20,467 nt of DNA, from contig NW_019775652.1 in assembly GCF_001039355.2 (NCBI RefSeq), forward strand, positions 25,754-46,220, written 5' to 3'. Source of the DNA: Lingula anatina. Its lineage: Eukaryota > Brachiopoda > Lingulata > Lingulida > Lingulidae. A program made the translations under genes and the position numbers. The notes beneath the pieces are model-generated. The model was not told the DNA's origin, made no database searches, and saw only the letters and a list, made by a program, of their open reading frames with translations. Shown here in pieces: positions 10,801 to 19,894 of the stretch (positions are counted from its first letter, which is position 1; each line of letters begins with the position of its first letter).

Positions 10801-13800
10801 TTTCCATTCATTTATGCCTGTTTTCTTATTACTTCCTTAGATCTATGAAGGTCACAGTGGACTGGTCAGGTGTATCAGTATTGACCCTAAGGGTCAGTGG
10901 ATGGCTTCAGGTTTGTAAATACTCTATATAATCCACAATTATGTCTTGATAAATACAATTAGCATAGTAAGGTTAAATAACTTATATTTTAAGTATTGTG
11001 ATGTAAATAAACAGGTAATAGACATTATTTGACCAATTCAGAAAGTGGATACATATACAAAATAAAAATCAATATTAATAATAAAAATAAATGAATAAAA
11101 AAAAAAAATTATTTATAAATTTGTATTCATCATATTTGTATATTTACAGTAAAGATTTAACATATTGTATTACAATTTCTCACCTTGGTACTTGATCTAT
11201 TTCACACCTGATGAACTTCTATTTGTTATTGTCCAGGTTCTGATGACCACAGTGTTAAACTGTGGGAGGTGTCCACAGGCAGGTGTTTGAATACTGTCCA
11301 TATTGGAGGGACAGTTAAGAGCCTGGCCTGGAACCCGAACCCTGCACTGTGTTTAGTGGCGGTCTGTGTGTAAGTGGGACCAAGTGAAATATTTGTCTTA
11401 AATTGGTTGTATAATATAAATTATTTTATATATGGGCAATTTCATGTCAACTATTGCATAATATTTTTCTTAAAACTTGTTATTTTATGTATTCCATCTA
11501 TGAGCAATGCTGTGTTTTGATTGTTCTTGCTTAAGCATGGCTGAGTAAATAATTTCTTTTAGTTTTGATCAAAATTTCAGTTTTAATTATCAAAGACAAG
11601 TGGAGGTTTGTCTGTAGGAGCAGACTTCATTAAAATTTGAAATTTTCAGCCTCTTATAAAAGTTTGTTCTGTCTTTAAACCTAGTGGGTGAAAATAGGCT
11701 AATTCTTGACCTTTCATCTAAAGATATATAAAATCTTACTTGATACTTTCAGAGAGAAAGCGGTCATTCTGCTAAACCCTGGCCTTGGAGACAAAGTGGT
11801 CATTACAGCCACAGATAATATGCTGACCAGCTATCAGTCAGTCTCAGAGGAGGAAGAGAACTCTGGTATATCTTGTTTCTCATGTACAGTTTTTCTTTTT
11901 ATTAACCATTTTAAATATGTTAACCTTAAGTACATGCTAGTGATGTCTATATTCTTATGCAAGTGTTAAAAGGTTTAGGCGCTTTGTTTGGGAGAGAGTT
12001 ATTGTGCATATATTGCTATATGATCTATAAGGGTTCATTTACATCACATATTTTACTGTTAGTGCGCAGGAGGATGCTGCAGCAGAGGGAACATCCGTAC
12101 AGCCGTAAGCTTTGGAGCAGCTCTCTTACTGCTCACTAAATGATGACATTTATCAGGGGCGGATCCAGAGATATTTTCTGACAGTCTTCCATATTATATT
12201 TGTTGGTCCGTCCTCCATTTTTTGACCGTCTTCCGACAGAAAAAATTAGATACCCGTCAATGTAAACTTGAAAATCTGACCGTCTTCCGGAAGACCCAGA
12301 AGACGGCCTAAATCCGCCCCTGTTTATTACATGTACACAGTATATAACAAAATTATTTCATTTTCTCTTTTTATTATTCTTCTAATTTGAAATATTGCAA
12401 GCAGGCTTGTAATGGGTGTGTTCTTTATGTAGTATGTCTAAATTTTCAGGTTTGCCAACAACTTGGGAAGATTGTGAGGAAGAAGAAAGCATGCATGGCT
12501 GCCGGGTTAGGATTACACACCCTAAGGTACACTAAAAATATATAATAATAAATGTAATATCTTTAAAACATAGATACATCTATGTTAATGTTGTGTAAGA
12601 CGGACACCTGAATATATGCAGGTAAAAGATCCAAATATTTATCACGTCTGAAAAAAGTAGTTTAAGTAGTCATGTAGTTGAGTGAATAATGCCTGCTCAA
12701 AATATTCAGTGATTGAAAGTTTTTAAATTTTATTATGTTTTCATAACTTTTAATCAAGAATTAAATAAAGACTGCTAGTAGTCATACCTAGTTTATTTTT
12801 CTGAGCCGCAGACTTTGGTAAATTTGAAGGTAAAAGTAGTGATTGATTCTTGTAAAATACTACTTTGATACAGATTTTGATGGTGTTTTCAGTACTTGTC
12901 CTTTTCAGTTCAGGGTCAACTTTATATTGTCCATTTACTTAACACACTGTATCCAGTGCTATATAAACATAAATAGTGTTGTTTTTATTTATTATCCCCA
13001 GGATGTCAGTCAAGTCACATGGCATGGGAAAGGAGACTATTTTGCCACCGTGATGCCAAATGCAGAGTCCATGTCTGTAATGATACACCAGCTCTCTAAG
13101 AGAAGGTCTCAAGTAAGAGAAATAATTGCATTAAATTATCTTTATCTTTCTTTTTATGGCTTCTCATGTAGCATCAAAAGTTACCAGGTTTTTTTGACAG
13201 TAGCCAAAAAATCGGATGGCATTGTCATCAGAATATATGTTTTGTTTCAGATGTTTTAATATTGTTACTTAAAAGAAATTCCACAATCTTTATGATATTT
13301 ATATAATTTGAATTTTGTTTTCCAGGCCCCGTTCTCCAAGTCTAAGGGTATGGTACAGAAGGTGCTGTTCCACCCAACAAGGCCCTTCTTGTTTGTGGCT
13401 GTAAGTAGATACTAAACTAGTTAAGATATATGTGAATTGAGGATTTTCTTTGACTCATTTTTGTCCTTTCATTTATTCATTCTCGAAAAGTTGAGATAAG
13501 ATGACTTAAACTGTTATTAGCTTCTCTGCAAATACCGTTTTCCTAACGGTTGCAACGTTGAAAATTTCTTTCTATTACACATGCTCTGTAACAGTTCTGT
13601 AGGAACAACTATAACAAAAAAAGAAATTATATAAATGTGTTAGAAGGAGAAAACTATGAATTTTTCACAATATTTTCCTTCAATAATTTGATATTTTAGA
13701 CCCAGCGCTATGTGAGAGTATACAACTTGACCAAGCAGGAGTTGACCAAGAAACTGATGACCAACTGTAGATGGGTGTCCAGTATGGCTGTACACCCTGG

Positions 13801-15124
13801 AGGTAAATTTTAATGTCATAGATTTGGCTTCATACTCTCTAGGACCAAATAGTATCAATATCCTGGTGAATTGTGAAGGGTAAAAGAGCATATTATGTGT
13901 TTCCCAGATCTGCTTGAAGAACCTATTTTTAAATTCATCGGAAAATTAAAAACTTTATTTTACATTTTTGTTTTGTAACCAGGAAAAGTATAACTTTGAA
14001 AATGTATTGTTTCAAAAATGAGCCTCATCAGTTATTCAATTTCCAATGTTTATCAATACATACATTGTTATTTTTGTCTTTTATGAATGTATTATTTCAG
14101 GAGACAATGTGATAGTGGGTAGTTATGACGCCAGGCTGTCGTGGTTTGACATGGATCTGTCCACAAAACCCTATCAAACTCTCAGGTAGGATCACTGGGC
14201 TAGCAGGGATGGGGCAGGGTCACTGGGCTAGCAGGGGTGGGTCAGGATCACTGGGTTAGCAGGGATAGGTCAGGGTCACTGGGCTCACTGGGATGGGTCA
14301 GGGTCACTGGGATAGCAGGGATGGATCAGGGTCACTGGGCTCACTGGGATGGGTCAGGGTCACTTGGATAGCAGGGATGGGATATGGTCAGCGAGTTTGC
14401 TTTAATAGGTTGGGATCATTGGGTTAGCATTACTTTGTAATTTACTTAACCTTTTCATCCCATGAGAGACAGAAGGTCACTACAATACCTGGGCAACTGA
14501 GCACTTATCTTTTGCTTTTGCCTGGGTTTTGCCCCATGATTAGTGTGTTGGTATTTTGATAAGGATTAGGATCGGCATGTTTGGGTTAGGCATTTTTCTT
14601 TTATGCACCTAAAAGCAATGAGTGGCTAAATATTGAAACCCAGAGACAAGTAAATTTTAACTATTATTTCTTATCAATTTTTCCAGACATTATAAGAAAG
14701 CCTTGCGCCAGGTGTGTTATCACAGTAGATATCCACTGTTTGCATCTGCATCTGATGATGGCACTGTTATTGTATGTCACGGAATGGTGTACAAGTAAGT
14801 ATATTGTATTGTTACTGTTGTCATTTGTATTGTCATTTACATCAGAAAATGTTGCCATTGTGCATAATTTCAACCACTTATTAATAATAATTTGATATCA
14901 ACATTGAAAAATCAGTTATTTGCACAAACTGATTTACTTACAGTTAATTTTCAATCTGAATGTTTTCCAGCGACCTTCTCCAGAACCCGTTAATCGTCCC
15001 AGTGAAGATCCTAAGAGGACATAAGATCAGTAAAGACCTGGGCATACTGGACTGTCAGTTCCACCCCACACAACCCTGGATACTGACCAGTGGGGCGGAC
15101 AATACTATCAGGTTATTTACCTGA
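5342..15124 (+). CDS. BOP1: Ribosome biogenesis protein BOP1, complete, 20 coding exons
   Basis: Nucleolar scaffold of the PeBoW complex (PES1-BOP1-WDR12), needed for 5.8S/28S rRNA processing and 60S assembly. Exons: 5342-5410, 5811-5948, 6436-6753, 7540-7691, 8192-8309, 8667-8768, 8923-9033, 9379-9489, 9716-9877, 10265-10345, 10841-10910, 11237-11369, 11753-11865, 12450-12526, 13002-13112, 13326-13400, 13700-13802, 14101-14185, 14687-14794, 14971-15124. Phases agree throughout and give 796 residues (human about 746). Residues 1-175 are acidic then Lys/Glu-rich ([14 protein letters not shown]). The BOP1 N-terminal domain (about 176-450) starts [14 protein letters not shown] and includes [46 protein letters not shown] and [22 protein letters not shown]40 propeller (about 458-796) begins [23 protein letters not shown] and ends TIRLFT. 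ATG 5342 is preferred for its A at -3; in-frame ATG 5315 is the alternative. The intron 6 acceptor is AAG, not CAG. Confidence 0.97.
5949..6435 (+). other. BOP1 intron 2 with open retained frame
   Basis: The donor is a weak GTGGGT. If the intron is not removed, the frame continues 27 codons (ending [12 protein letters not shown]) to a TAG at 6030-6032, giving a 96-residue acidic protein without the domain core. The rest is AT-rich and includes the (TC)n tract. Confidence 0.5.
6158..6201. repeat. (TC)n microsatellite in BOP1 intron 2
   Basis: About 22 perfect TC units. A long pyrimidine tract on the transcribed-sense strand, over 200 bp upstream of the exon 3 acceptor. Confidence 0.95.
6754..7539 (+). 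other. BOP1 intron 3, largest BOP1 intron
   Basis: 786 bp, noncoding and AT-rich. I looked for nested genes, snoRNA C/D boxes and inverted repeats and see nothing I can support. Confidence 0.7.
7824..7904. repeat. (AT)n microsatellite followed by T- and G-runs
   Basis: About 27 AT units run into some 18 T and then 10 G in BOP1 intron 4. Such a compound low-complexity block is length-unstable and is a place where the assembly may be inaccurate. Confidence 0.95.
8017..8069. repeat. C-run, A-run and (AAAT)n compound repeat
   Basis: Fifteen C (8017-8031), thirteen A (8032-8044) and then six to seven AAAT units, all in BOP1 intron 4, about 120 bp upstream of exon 5. Confidence 0.95.
9131..9309. 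mobile_element. Foldback MITE with about 45-bp arms in BOP1 intron 7
   Basis: The left arm starts near 9131 with AAAATTATCGAATACAACC and continues AAACTTTCATACC and GCTATA. Read on the opposite strand from 9309 inward, the right arm gives AAAATTATCAAACACAAGCC, then GACTTTCATACC and AGCTTA. Most positions match over about 45 bp. The centre carries another stem, GTGAGTA (9199-9205)/TACTCAC (9214-9220). No coding capacity; no certain target duplication, as similarity fades gradually outward. It nearly fills the 345-bp intron between two intact exons, so it is spliced out. Superfamily not assigned. Confidence 0.7.
12063..12104 (+). other. Candidate 42-nt cassette exon in BOP1 intron 13
   Basis: A GC-rich island in an AT-rich intron is bounded by ...TTACTGTTAG and GTAAGC, a usable acceptor and a good donor. 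Its 42 nt keep the phase between exon 13 (ends 11865, phase 1) and exon 14 (12450). Inclusion would replace one Gly with 15 residues, [15 protein letters not shown], in the acidic loop after SVSEEEENS. Family alignment does not require it. It may be an alternative exon or a chance match. Confidence 0.35.
12154..12322. mobile_element. hAT-like MITE (169 bp) in BOP1 intron 13
   Basis: The left end CAGGGGCGGATCCAG and right end CTAAATCCGCCCCTG form terminal inverted repeats, matching over the outer 12 bp. The element is flanked on both sides by TTTAT (12149-12153 and 12323-12327), a possible 5-bp target duplication; a hAT element would normally give 8 bp. The interior repeats a GACNGTCTTCC word three times and ends in the palindrome GTCTTCCGGAAGAC. 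No coding capacity. Confidence 0.7.
14189..14381. repeat. 28-bp minisatellite in BOP1 intron 18
   Basis: Almost seven tandem copies of a 28-bp unit, roughly GGGTCACTGG-GCTAGCAGGG-ATGGGTCA, starting three bases after the exon 18 donor. Copies differ at a few sites (GCTAGCAGGG alternates with GCTCACTGGG), suggesting a higher-order pair in copies 4-6. The unit joints create back-to-back GGGTCAGGGTCA words. Confidence 0.95.
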
Positions 15125-15390
15125 TCTGAGCTTATATTTATATATATATATCTTTGTAAATACTGAACGTACATGAAAGATGTACTGAAGAGGATAAGAG
15201 ATTGTACAGTTAGCAGACTGCTTGATGTACGACGTATTCCACAAGAATTTTAACCATGAATGCCCTACAGAAGAGTCGGCCTTTCTGTCATTATTTATGA
15301 GAACTGTACAGAAATGTAGTAATGGTTGTTTATCATCATCATCATAATAATGATAACAAAATTTGTAAAATAAAGCAGAAAATAAATAAA
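15125..15390 (+). terminator. BOP1 3' UTR and polyadenylation signals
   Basis: After TGA (15122-15124) the first clustered AATAAA hexamers are at 15369-15374, 15381-15386 and 15385-15390, about 245 bp downstream of the stop. Cleavage would fall near 15400-15420. Assignment is by position and hexamer only. Confidence 0.6.
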
Positions 15391-16091
15391 CTCATGGTTT
15401 GGTTATATATCACTGTGAAGATGATTGTAAAGTAACATGGATTTCATGCGGGGGTGGGGGGGGCATACTGTATTGAGTATTTATGTAAGATATGTACATA
15501 AATGAGCATGCTGTTTAAAACACCTCTTGTTTGAACTGCTAATAATAATCATGATTGCATGGTTTTTGGCCTGCAGACTATTAAGTGCGATGCAGCTAGA
15601 TTTTTCCTATTATAATAGTGACACATTTTAATACTAAATGAAAAAATATTAATAATAAACTGCAACCAAAAGCCAGGAGTTGAACATTTCTAAGCCAAAT
15701 AATATATCATGTTAAAAGATGTGGAATTCAATTTTAACGATTAAATATGTGAAAATGCAAACACACCCATGTACATGCATAAATATTTATTTAATAAAAA
15801 TATTAAAAGTATAAATTTCACCAAGTTTGTATGGACAATAATGAATAATATGATTTTGCTTTACAAACTAGTTTGAAGATTTAACCAAACTAATAATATA
15901 AAATTATAAGTACTTTATTTAAAATAAAGGAAATCCTGAAAAAAAAAAAAAAAAAAAAAAAAGCGAATTTTGAGGTTTTGGATAATTTCCTCTTGGACAA
16001 AGCGACATCTACCGGCAAAAATATTATGCAAGCAAAACAGCAGCAGCACGCGTGTGAACAAGGATAAACACAGGCGTCTTAACTCTCCAAG
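15391..16091. other. BOP1-NFS1 intergenic region
   Basis: About 700 bp, AT-rich, including a G-run near 15450-15463 and an A-tract at 15939-15962. The NFS1 promoter and 5' UTR must lie in the last 100-150 bp, which turns GC-richer (GCAGCAGCACGCG near 16038). No TATA box seen and no gene found. Confidence 0.6.
15923..15962 (+). repeat. AATAAA followed by a 24-nt A-tract
   Basis: AATAAA (15923-15928) is followed ten bases later by 24 uninterrupted A. A genome-encoded signal plus tail looks like the 3' end of a retroposed transcript, but the body upstream is not recognisable as any transcript or SINE, so a plain A-tract is possible. Confidence 0.4.
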
Positions 16092-18026
16092 ATGATGAGC
16101 GGACGAATTTTACCCCGGGCCACCCGAGAAATCCTTCGATCTTTTCGAAGAACAGTGTCAACGACAGCTGTTTCCTCTGCACAAGCTGCTGCAGCCAGCG
16201 AAGGTGAGAAATTGCGACTTCGTAGTCATATACTGTTATCATGTTATGTCTAATCATTATTAACCCCTTTTAGCCCTCGTCATCAAAACGAACGGCAGCC
16301 ATACTGGAGGGAGACCGGAATCGTCTGCTGCGCATGATCATGTCTACATGTACAATTTAGCATTTAATTTCTGTGTTTTCTTTGATATTAAACCGAGTAA
16401 AATGATTAATTACTGCAGGGTATATGATAGAGAGAAGGTAAATAACTTTACAAGCGTTCACAGACTGCCTGCAGTGGTAACAATCCAAGGTGTAGGGACG
16501 AAAACCGTAAACGGAGGAGAGACTGAGGAGTGGCTTTGAATCAAGACTCATCGGACAAGTAAAGGATAAAACTAATTTATTTTACAGCAAAGAATGAAGA
16601 CCCAGCTGTGCAGCCTTTACTATNACCCCTGGTTGTGGGGATGGGGGAGGCATGTGCTGTGGCTATGGAGGAGATGGAGGTGGGCTGGACAGGTGTCTAA
16701 TATAGAATTTAGAAATGATTATGATCATATTAATGATATTAATAAGGTAATTTTAAGGTTAAGACATCAACATATAGAATATGTTTTTTTTCCACAAATT
16801 CTAGTTAATATTTAGTGCAGTTGATAGTAAGACAAATGTAAGCCACCTTTCATGATTCTCTAGATATTTTAGTCAATTCTTTCATTCCATGACCATACAT
16901 GTAGCAGTTTCCTAATTTTTCAAATTGATAAAGGTACTCAAATTTAATTTACTTTCTATAATTCTTTCACAGTATGACCACAAACGTATCAGTAAACTAG
17001 CGCAGCGTCTGCTAGATAAGATAACGACAGCCCTGCCAGATGTCATCAGAAATGGCGACCCCGAGCACATGTATCCTGGGTGTATTAACCTGTCCTTTGC
17101 CTACGTAGAAGGCGAGAGTTTACTGATGGCACTCAAAGATGTGGCTCTGTCATCTGGGAGGTATGGTGGTTTGGAGATACAAATTGAAGTATTTATTGAA
17201 ACTCCATTCTTTGATCAATAATTCAATTTGTCTAATGAAAATGAAACACATGTTCCCTTATTTTTTAACAAGTTTTAAAAAGTGATTGCAGAACAATAAA
17301 AAAAACATGTTGACTATTAGACTATTAGTTAGAAGTGAACTTGCTATGGAAACCATGTTATCCCTCCCCCCTCCAAAAATAAATAAATAAATAAATAAAT
17401 AAATAAAAATAGAAATCCAGAAAATTCAAAGAGAAAATGCCATTATCATTTCTCAGTGCCTGCACGTCTGCCTCCCTAGAGCCTTCCTATGTATTGAGAG
17501 CCATAGGAGCTGAAGAAGACCTGGCCCACTCCTCTATCAGGTAAAAATTTTGGATAAGAAATTCTTTGCTCTTGTTATTCTGTTGTTGTATGAAATCTTG
17601 CATGAATATTTAGAGTAAAAGTTGCCAAGCTTTTAGTAATAAATAATATTTTAAACTCTTCACTCATTACTGATACATGAAAATCACAATTCTTAATCAA
17701 CAAGTTTTTTGTTTCTTTCTTTTTTTTTGTATTTTCAGGTTTGGGATTAGTCGCTTTACCACAGAAGAGGAAATAGATTACACAGCCGAGAAGTGCATTG
17801 AACATGTGCAGAGGCTAAGGGAGATGAGGTCAGTGAGAGGGAGTTGTGAAAAGGGGAGAAAAAGAAGTGTAGAATAAATATAAACAATATCATTATATTT
17901 TCACAAGATAGCATATCTGTAGTTTTTACTGCCATGTAACATTGTGATGGTCTATATTCCAGCCCTCTGTGGGAGATGGTACAGGAGGGGATTGATCTCA
18001 AGTCCATCCAGTGGTCACAGCACTAG
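16092..18026 (+). CDS. NFS1: Mitochondrial cysteine desulfurase NFS1 (centre missing at an assembly gap)
   Basis: PLP enzyme that takes sulfur from L-cysteine, as a persulfide, for Fe-S cluster assembly on ISCU. Exons: 16092-16203, 16588-16679 (contains the N), 16973-17160, 17457-17540, 17739-17828, 17963-18026. Exon 1 encodes an Arg-rich, acid-poor mitochondrial presequence ([20 protein letters not shown]). Exon 2 starts [11 protein letters not shown] then jumps at 16624 to [18 protein letters not shown], which belongs near residue 330 of the family. The end is intact: [29 protein letters not shown], active-site loop [20 protein letters not shown] with catalytic Cys codon 17461-17463, [16 protein letters not shown] and C-terminus SIQWSQH. 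The readable frame gives 209 residues against about 457 in human. The missing roughly 240 residues contain the PLP-binding lysine and histidine motifs. Splice sites and frame are otherwise intact, so a gap is likelier than a pseudogene. ATG 16095 is a second possible start. Confidence 0.93.
16624..16624. other. Single N: unfilled or mis-sized assembly gap inside NFS1
   Basis: The only ambiguous base in the window. Left of it the sequence ends within the family's N-terminal PLY-D region; right of it the sequence resumes in T-PLVVG, about 240 residues later. Both edges are exonic, and the intervening introns are missing too. A lone n is how some scaffolders mark contigs thought to abut or overlap. 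Confidence 0.85.
17375..17408. repeat. (AAAT)n microsatellite in NFS1 intron 3
   Basis: About eight AAAT units after a C-rich patch, ending about 50 bp upstream of the exon carrying the catalytic Cys. Similar in make-up (C-run then AAAT) to the block at 8017-8069. Confidence 0.9.
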
Positions 18027-18250
18027 TGGACACAGTGGACAGCACAAGTGGACATTGACCACAGTAGGTTTCACATCAGTGTACAGTGACCACATTAGAC
18101 ATGAACCTAGCGGACAATGACCATTCTGAACTTAGTACAAGTAAATGTAGAAAGTGACCATGGTGAATGCAACACCAGTGGACAGTGGATGCAGTATTAG
18201 TGGACATTGCCCGCAGTGGACATAACAATCTATGTTAATTGGACACAGGT
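18024..18250 (+). repeat. Degenerate GTGGACA array in the NFS1 3' UTR
   Basis: From the stop codon onward, words such as AGTGGACA, CAGTGGACAG, AGTGGACATTG, CAGTGTACAGTG and GCGGACAATG recur about every 10-25 bp, with complementary TGACCACA words between them. The last codons of NFS1 (CAGTGGTCACAGCAC) resemble the unit. Spacing is irregular, so this is not a clean tandem repeat. Confidence 0.6.
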
Positions 18251-18362
18251 CTGTTTTGGTCACCAGACCAGTGGTGAGAGATGCATGTTATTGATCACCA
18301 CACACTCACGCACACACACAGACATTAGGGTATATTAACCAAGAAGTGCTGCAACACTGAAA

Positions 18363-18401
18363 AATAAATATACATTTGGAATTCCAAAAAAAAAAAAAAA
18401 A
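18363..18401 (+). terminator. Candidate NFS1 polyadenylation signal followed by an A-tract
   Basis: AATAAA at 18363-18368 lies about 340 bp after the stop, with 16 A at 18386-18401. Other AATAAA hexamers occur near 18939 and at 19038-19043 and could serve instead. The genomic A-tract could cause internal oligo-dT priming. Confidence 0.45.
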
Positions 18402-19190
18402 TGGGATTAGTCCACAGGTAGCGAATATGGTGACCACAGGGTATTTGGTCAACCAGTTATTTGATTACTGGCTTACCTCCATTAACTTGTAGCAAATTTT
18501 GTGAAATCTGAATATTGAATATAATGGTGGTTATGAGACTGTGATGGAGAAAGAAAATATTGACACGTTATTTTGATGTGGAATTTCACAAAATGTGATA
18601 TAAATATAATTTTATTAGAACAGTTAACCATGGTATAACTATAACACGTGTATGTTCTTTCTAAGAAAAAAGTAATGACAAGCAAACTACAGATAAGCAC
18701 TGATGTCTACTGGAGTCAAATGCTCTCCAAACCAGTCTGTATTTGTAAATTGATTGCTCTTAAAATTCGAATCTAGAAATCACTTTGTACAGATATGGCA
18801 GAAATACATGTATACCGTTAGTAATGCCTTTCACCAGACAATGGGTGTTTCCAGTGTTCATGAAATGCATGTGAACTTAGTATTTATCTATCCCTGTATC
18901 AGCCAATGTGACATACTGTGAACTCTTGTACAGTACAGTAAATAAAAAAGAAAGAGAAAAGGTAAATAAAGAAGGAAAAGCCATAAGCTAATTGCTGTAT
19001 TATGTTTATGCCATGAAGATGAAGACTGATTGTAGATAATAAAATTCTTGGATTTAAATAAGATGTTTTATGCTTGTAGAAAAGGGCAAATTAGTGACAG
19101 CTGTGTGAGTTGCAGATTGGGGATTTTAAAGTGCATTTCTTCTGTGCTGTTTACTAACCCCTTCTTTTACCCCGGTGAAGTTGATTCCTG
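18402..19190. other. Gene-free region downstream of NFS1
   Basis: About 790 bp of AT-rich sequence with several stops in every frame. It may be distal 3' UTR if the later AATAAA (19038-19043) is used. No repeat or gene recognised. Confidence 0.6.
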
Positions 19191-19252
19191 GTTCCTTATT
19201 CCTTATTCGGGTACTTATTCAAATGTGAAGTTGGTTACTTATTCCCGGTTCC

Positions 19253-19611
19253 TTATTCGGTTACTTATTCAACTTTTTTATGTTTTTTTATGATTTTGAT
19301 GCTAGAATACCTGTTTCATCATACTAGCACCCCCTCTTCATCTAGATGACACCCTAAAATTGTTAAATGTACCACTAAAAACACAAAATATAACCCATTC
19401 CTTATTCAAAAGTCCTGTTACTTATTCGGTTACTTATTCCTTATTCGGTTACTTATTCAACTTTTTTATGTTGTTTTATGATTTTGATGCTAGAATACCT
19501 GTTTCATCATACTAGCACCCCCTCTTCATCTAGATGACACCCTAAAATTGTTAAATATACCAATAAAAACACAAAATATAACCCATTACTTATTCAAAAG
19601 TCCTGTTACTT
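19253..19611. repeat. 188-bp tandem duplication
   Basis: Copy 1 is 19253-19440 and copy 2 is 19441 to about 19611, incomplete at its right end. Both start TTATTCGGTTACTTATTCAA and include GATGCTAGAATACCTG and CACCCCCTCTTCATCTAG. Only a handful of substitutions separate them (for example GTACCACTAA against ATACCAATAA), so the duplication is recent or homogenised. Confidence 0.95.
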
Positions 19612-19851
19612 TATTTTACTATTCTCGAGACAGAGAATTAATCATGAAACGTCATCCATTGCTAGGCTACTTTGTTCTTTTTGACAGATCATCGCCAGCT
19701 GTGTTTGTTTACATCTGGGGTCAAGGTCAGTCAGTAAAATTTTACAATCAGGTATTGAATTGTCCGAATGCGGTGTGCCATATTATTGACCTCATACCGC
19801 TTGAGAGATATCATGATTAAAATGTTATTTGTGCAATGCCGTTAAGATGGC

Positions 19852-19894
19852 ATGCACGGGGAAGATTAGAGCCGAGAAAATCTACACCGTGCAT
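19852..19894. repeat. Imperfect hairpin within the right-edge block
   Basis: TGCACGG (19853-19859) pairs with CCGTGCA (19887-19893), and inside it AGATT pairs with AATCT, leaving a loop of about 12 bases. No known RNA family recognised. Confidence 0.45.

Noticed and set aside
12843-13259. A 138-codon open frame on the plus strand
   Set aside because: Only the middle (13002-13112) is BOP1 exon 15; the remainder is intron sequence that happens to be open.
5411-14970. snoRNAs in BOP1 introns, as ribosome biogenesis genes often host them
   Set aside because: A few TGATGA-like words occur (for example near 7712), but none has a matching CTGA box and closing stem at snoRNA distance. H/ACA forms cannot be excluded by eye.
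16348-16539. Open frames on both strands in NFS1 intron 1
   Set aside because: They lie between a good donor (16204) and acceptor (16587), and show no similarity to NFS1 or any family I know.
16092-18026. NFS1 as a pseudogene
   Set aside because: All remaining exons have intact frames, splice sites and key residues; only the stretch at the N is missing, which a gap explains better.
19548-19820. A 90-codon open frame in the right-edge block
   Set aside because: It starts within the tandem duplication, has no recognisable domain, and no splice or neighbour support.
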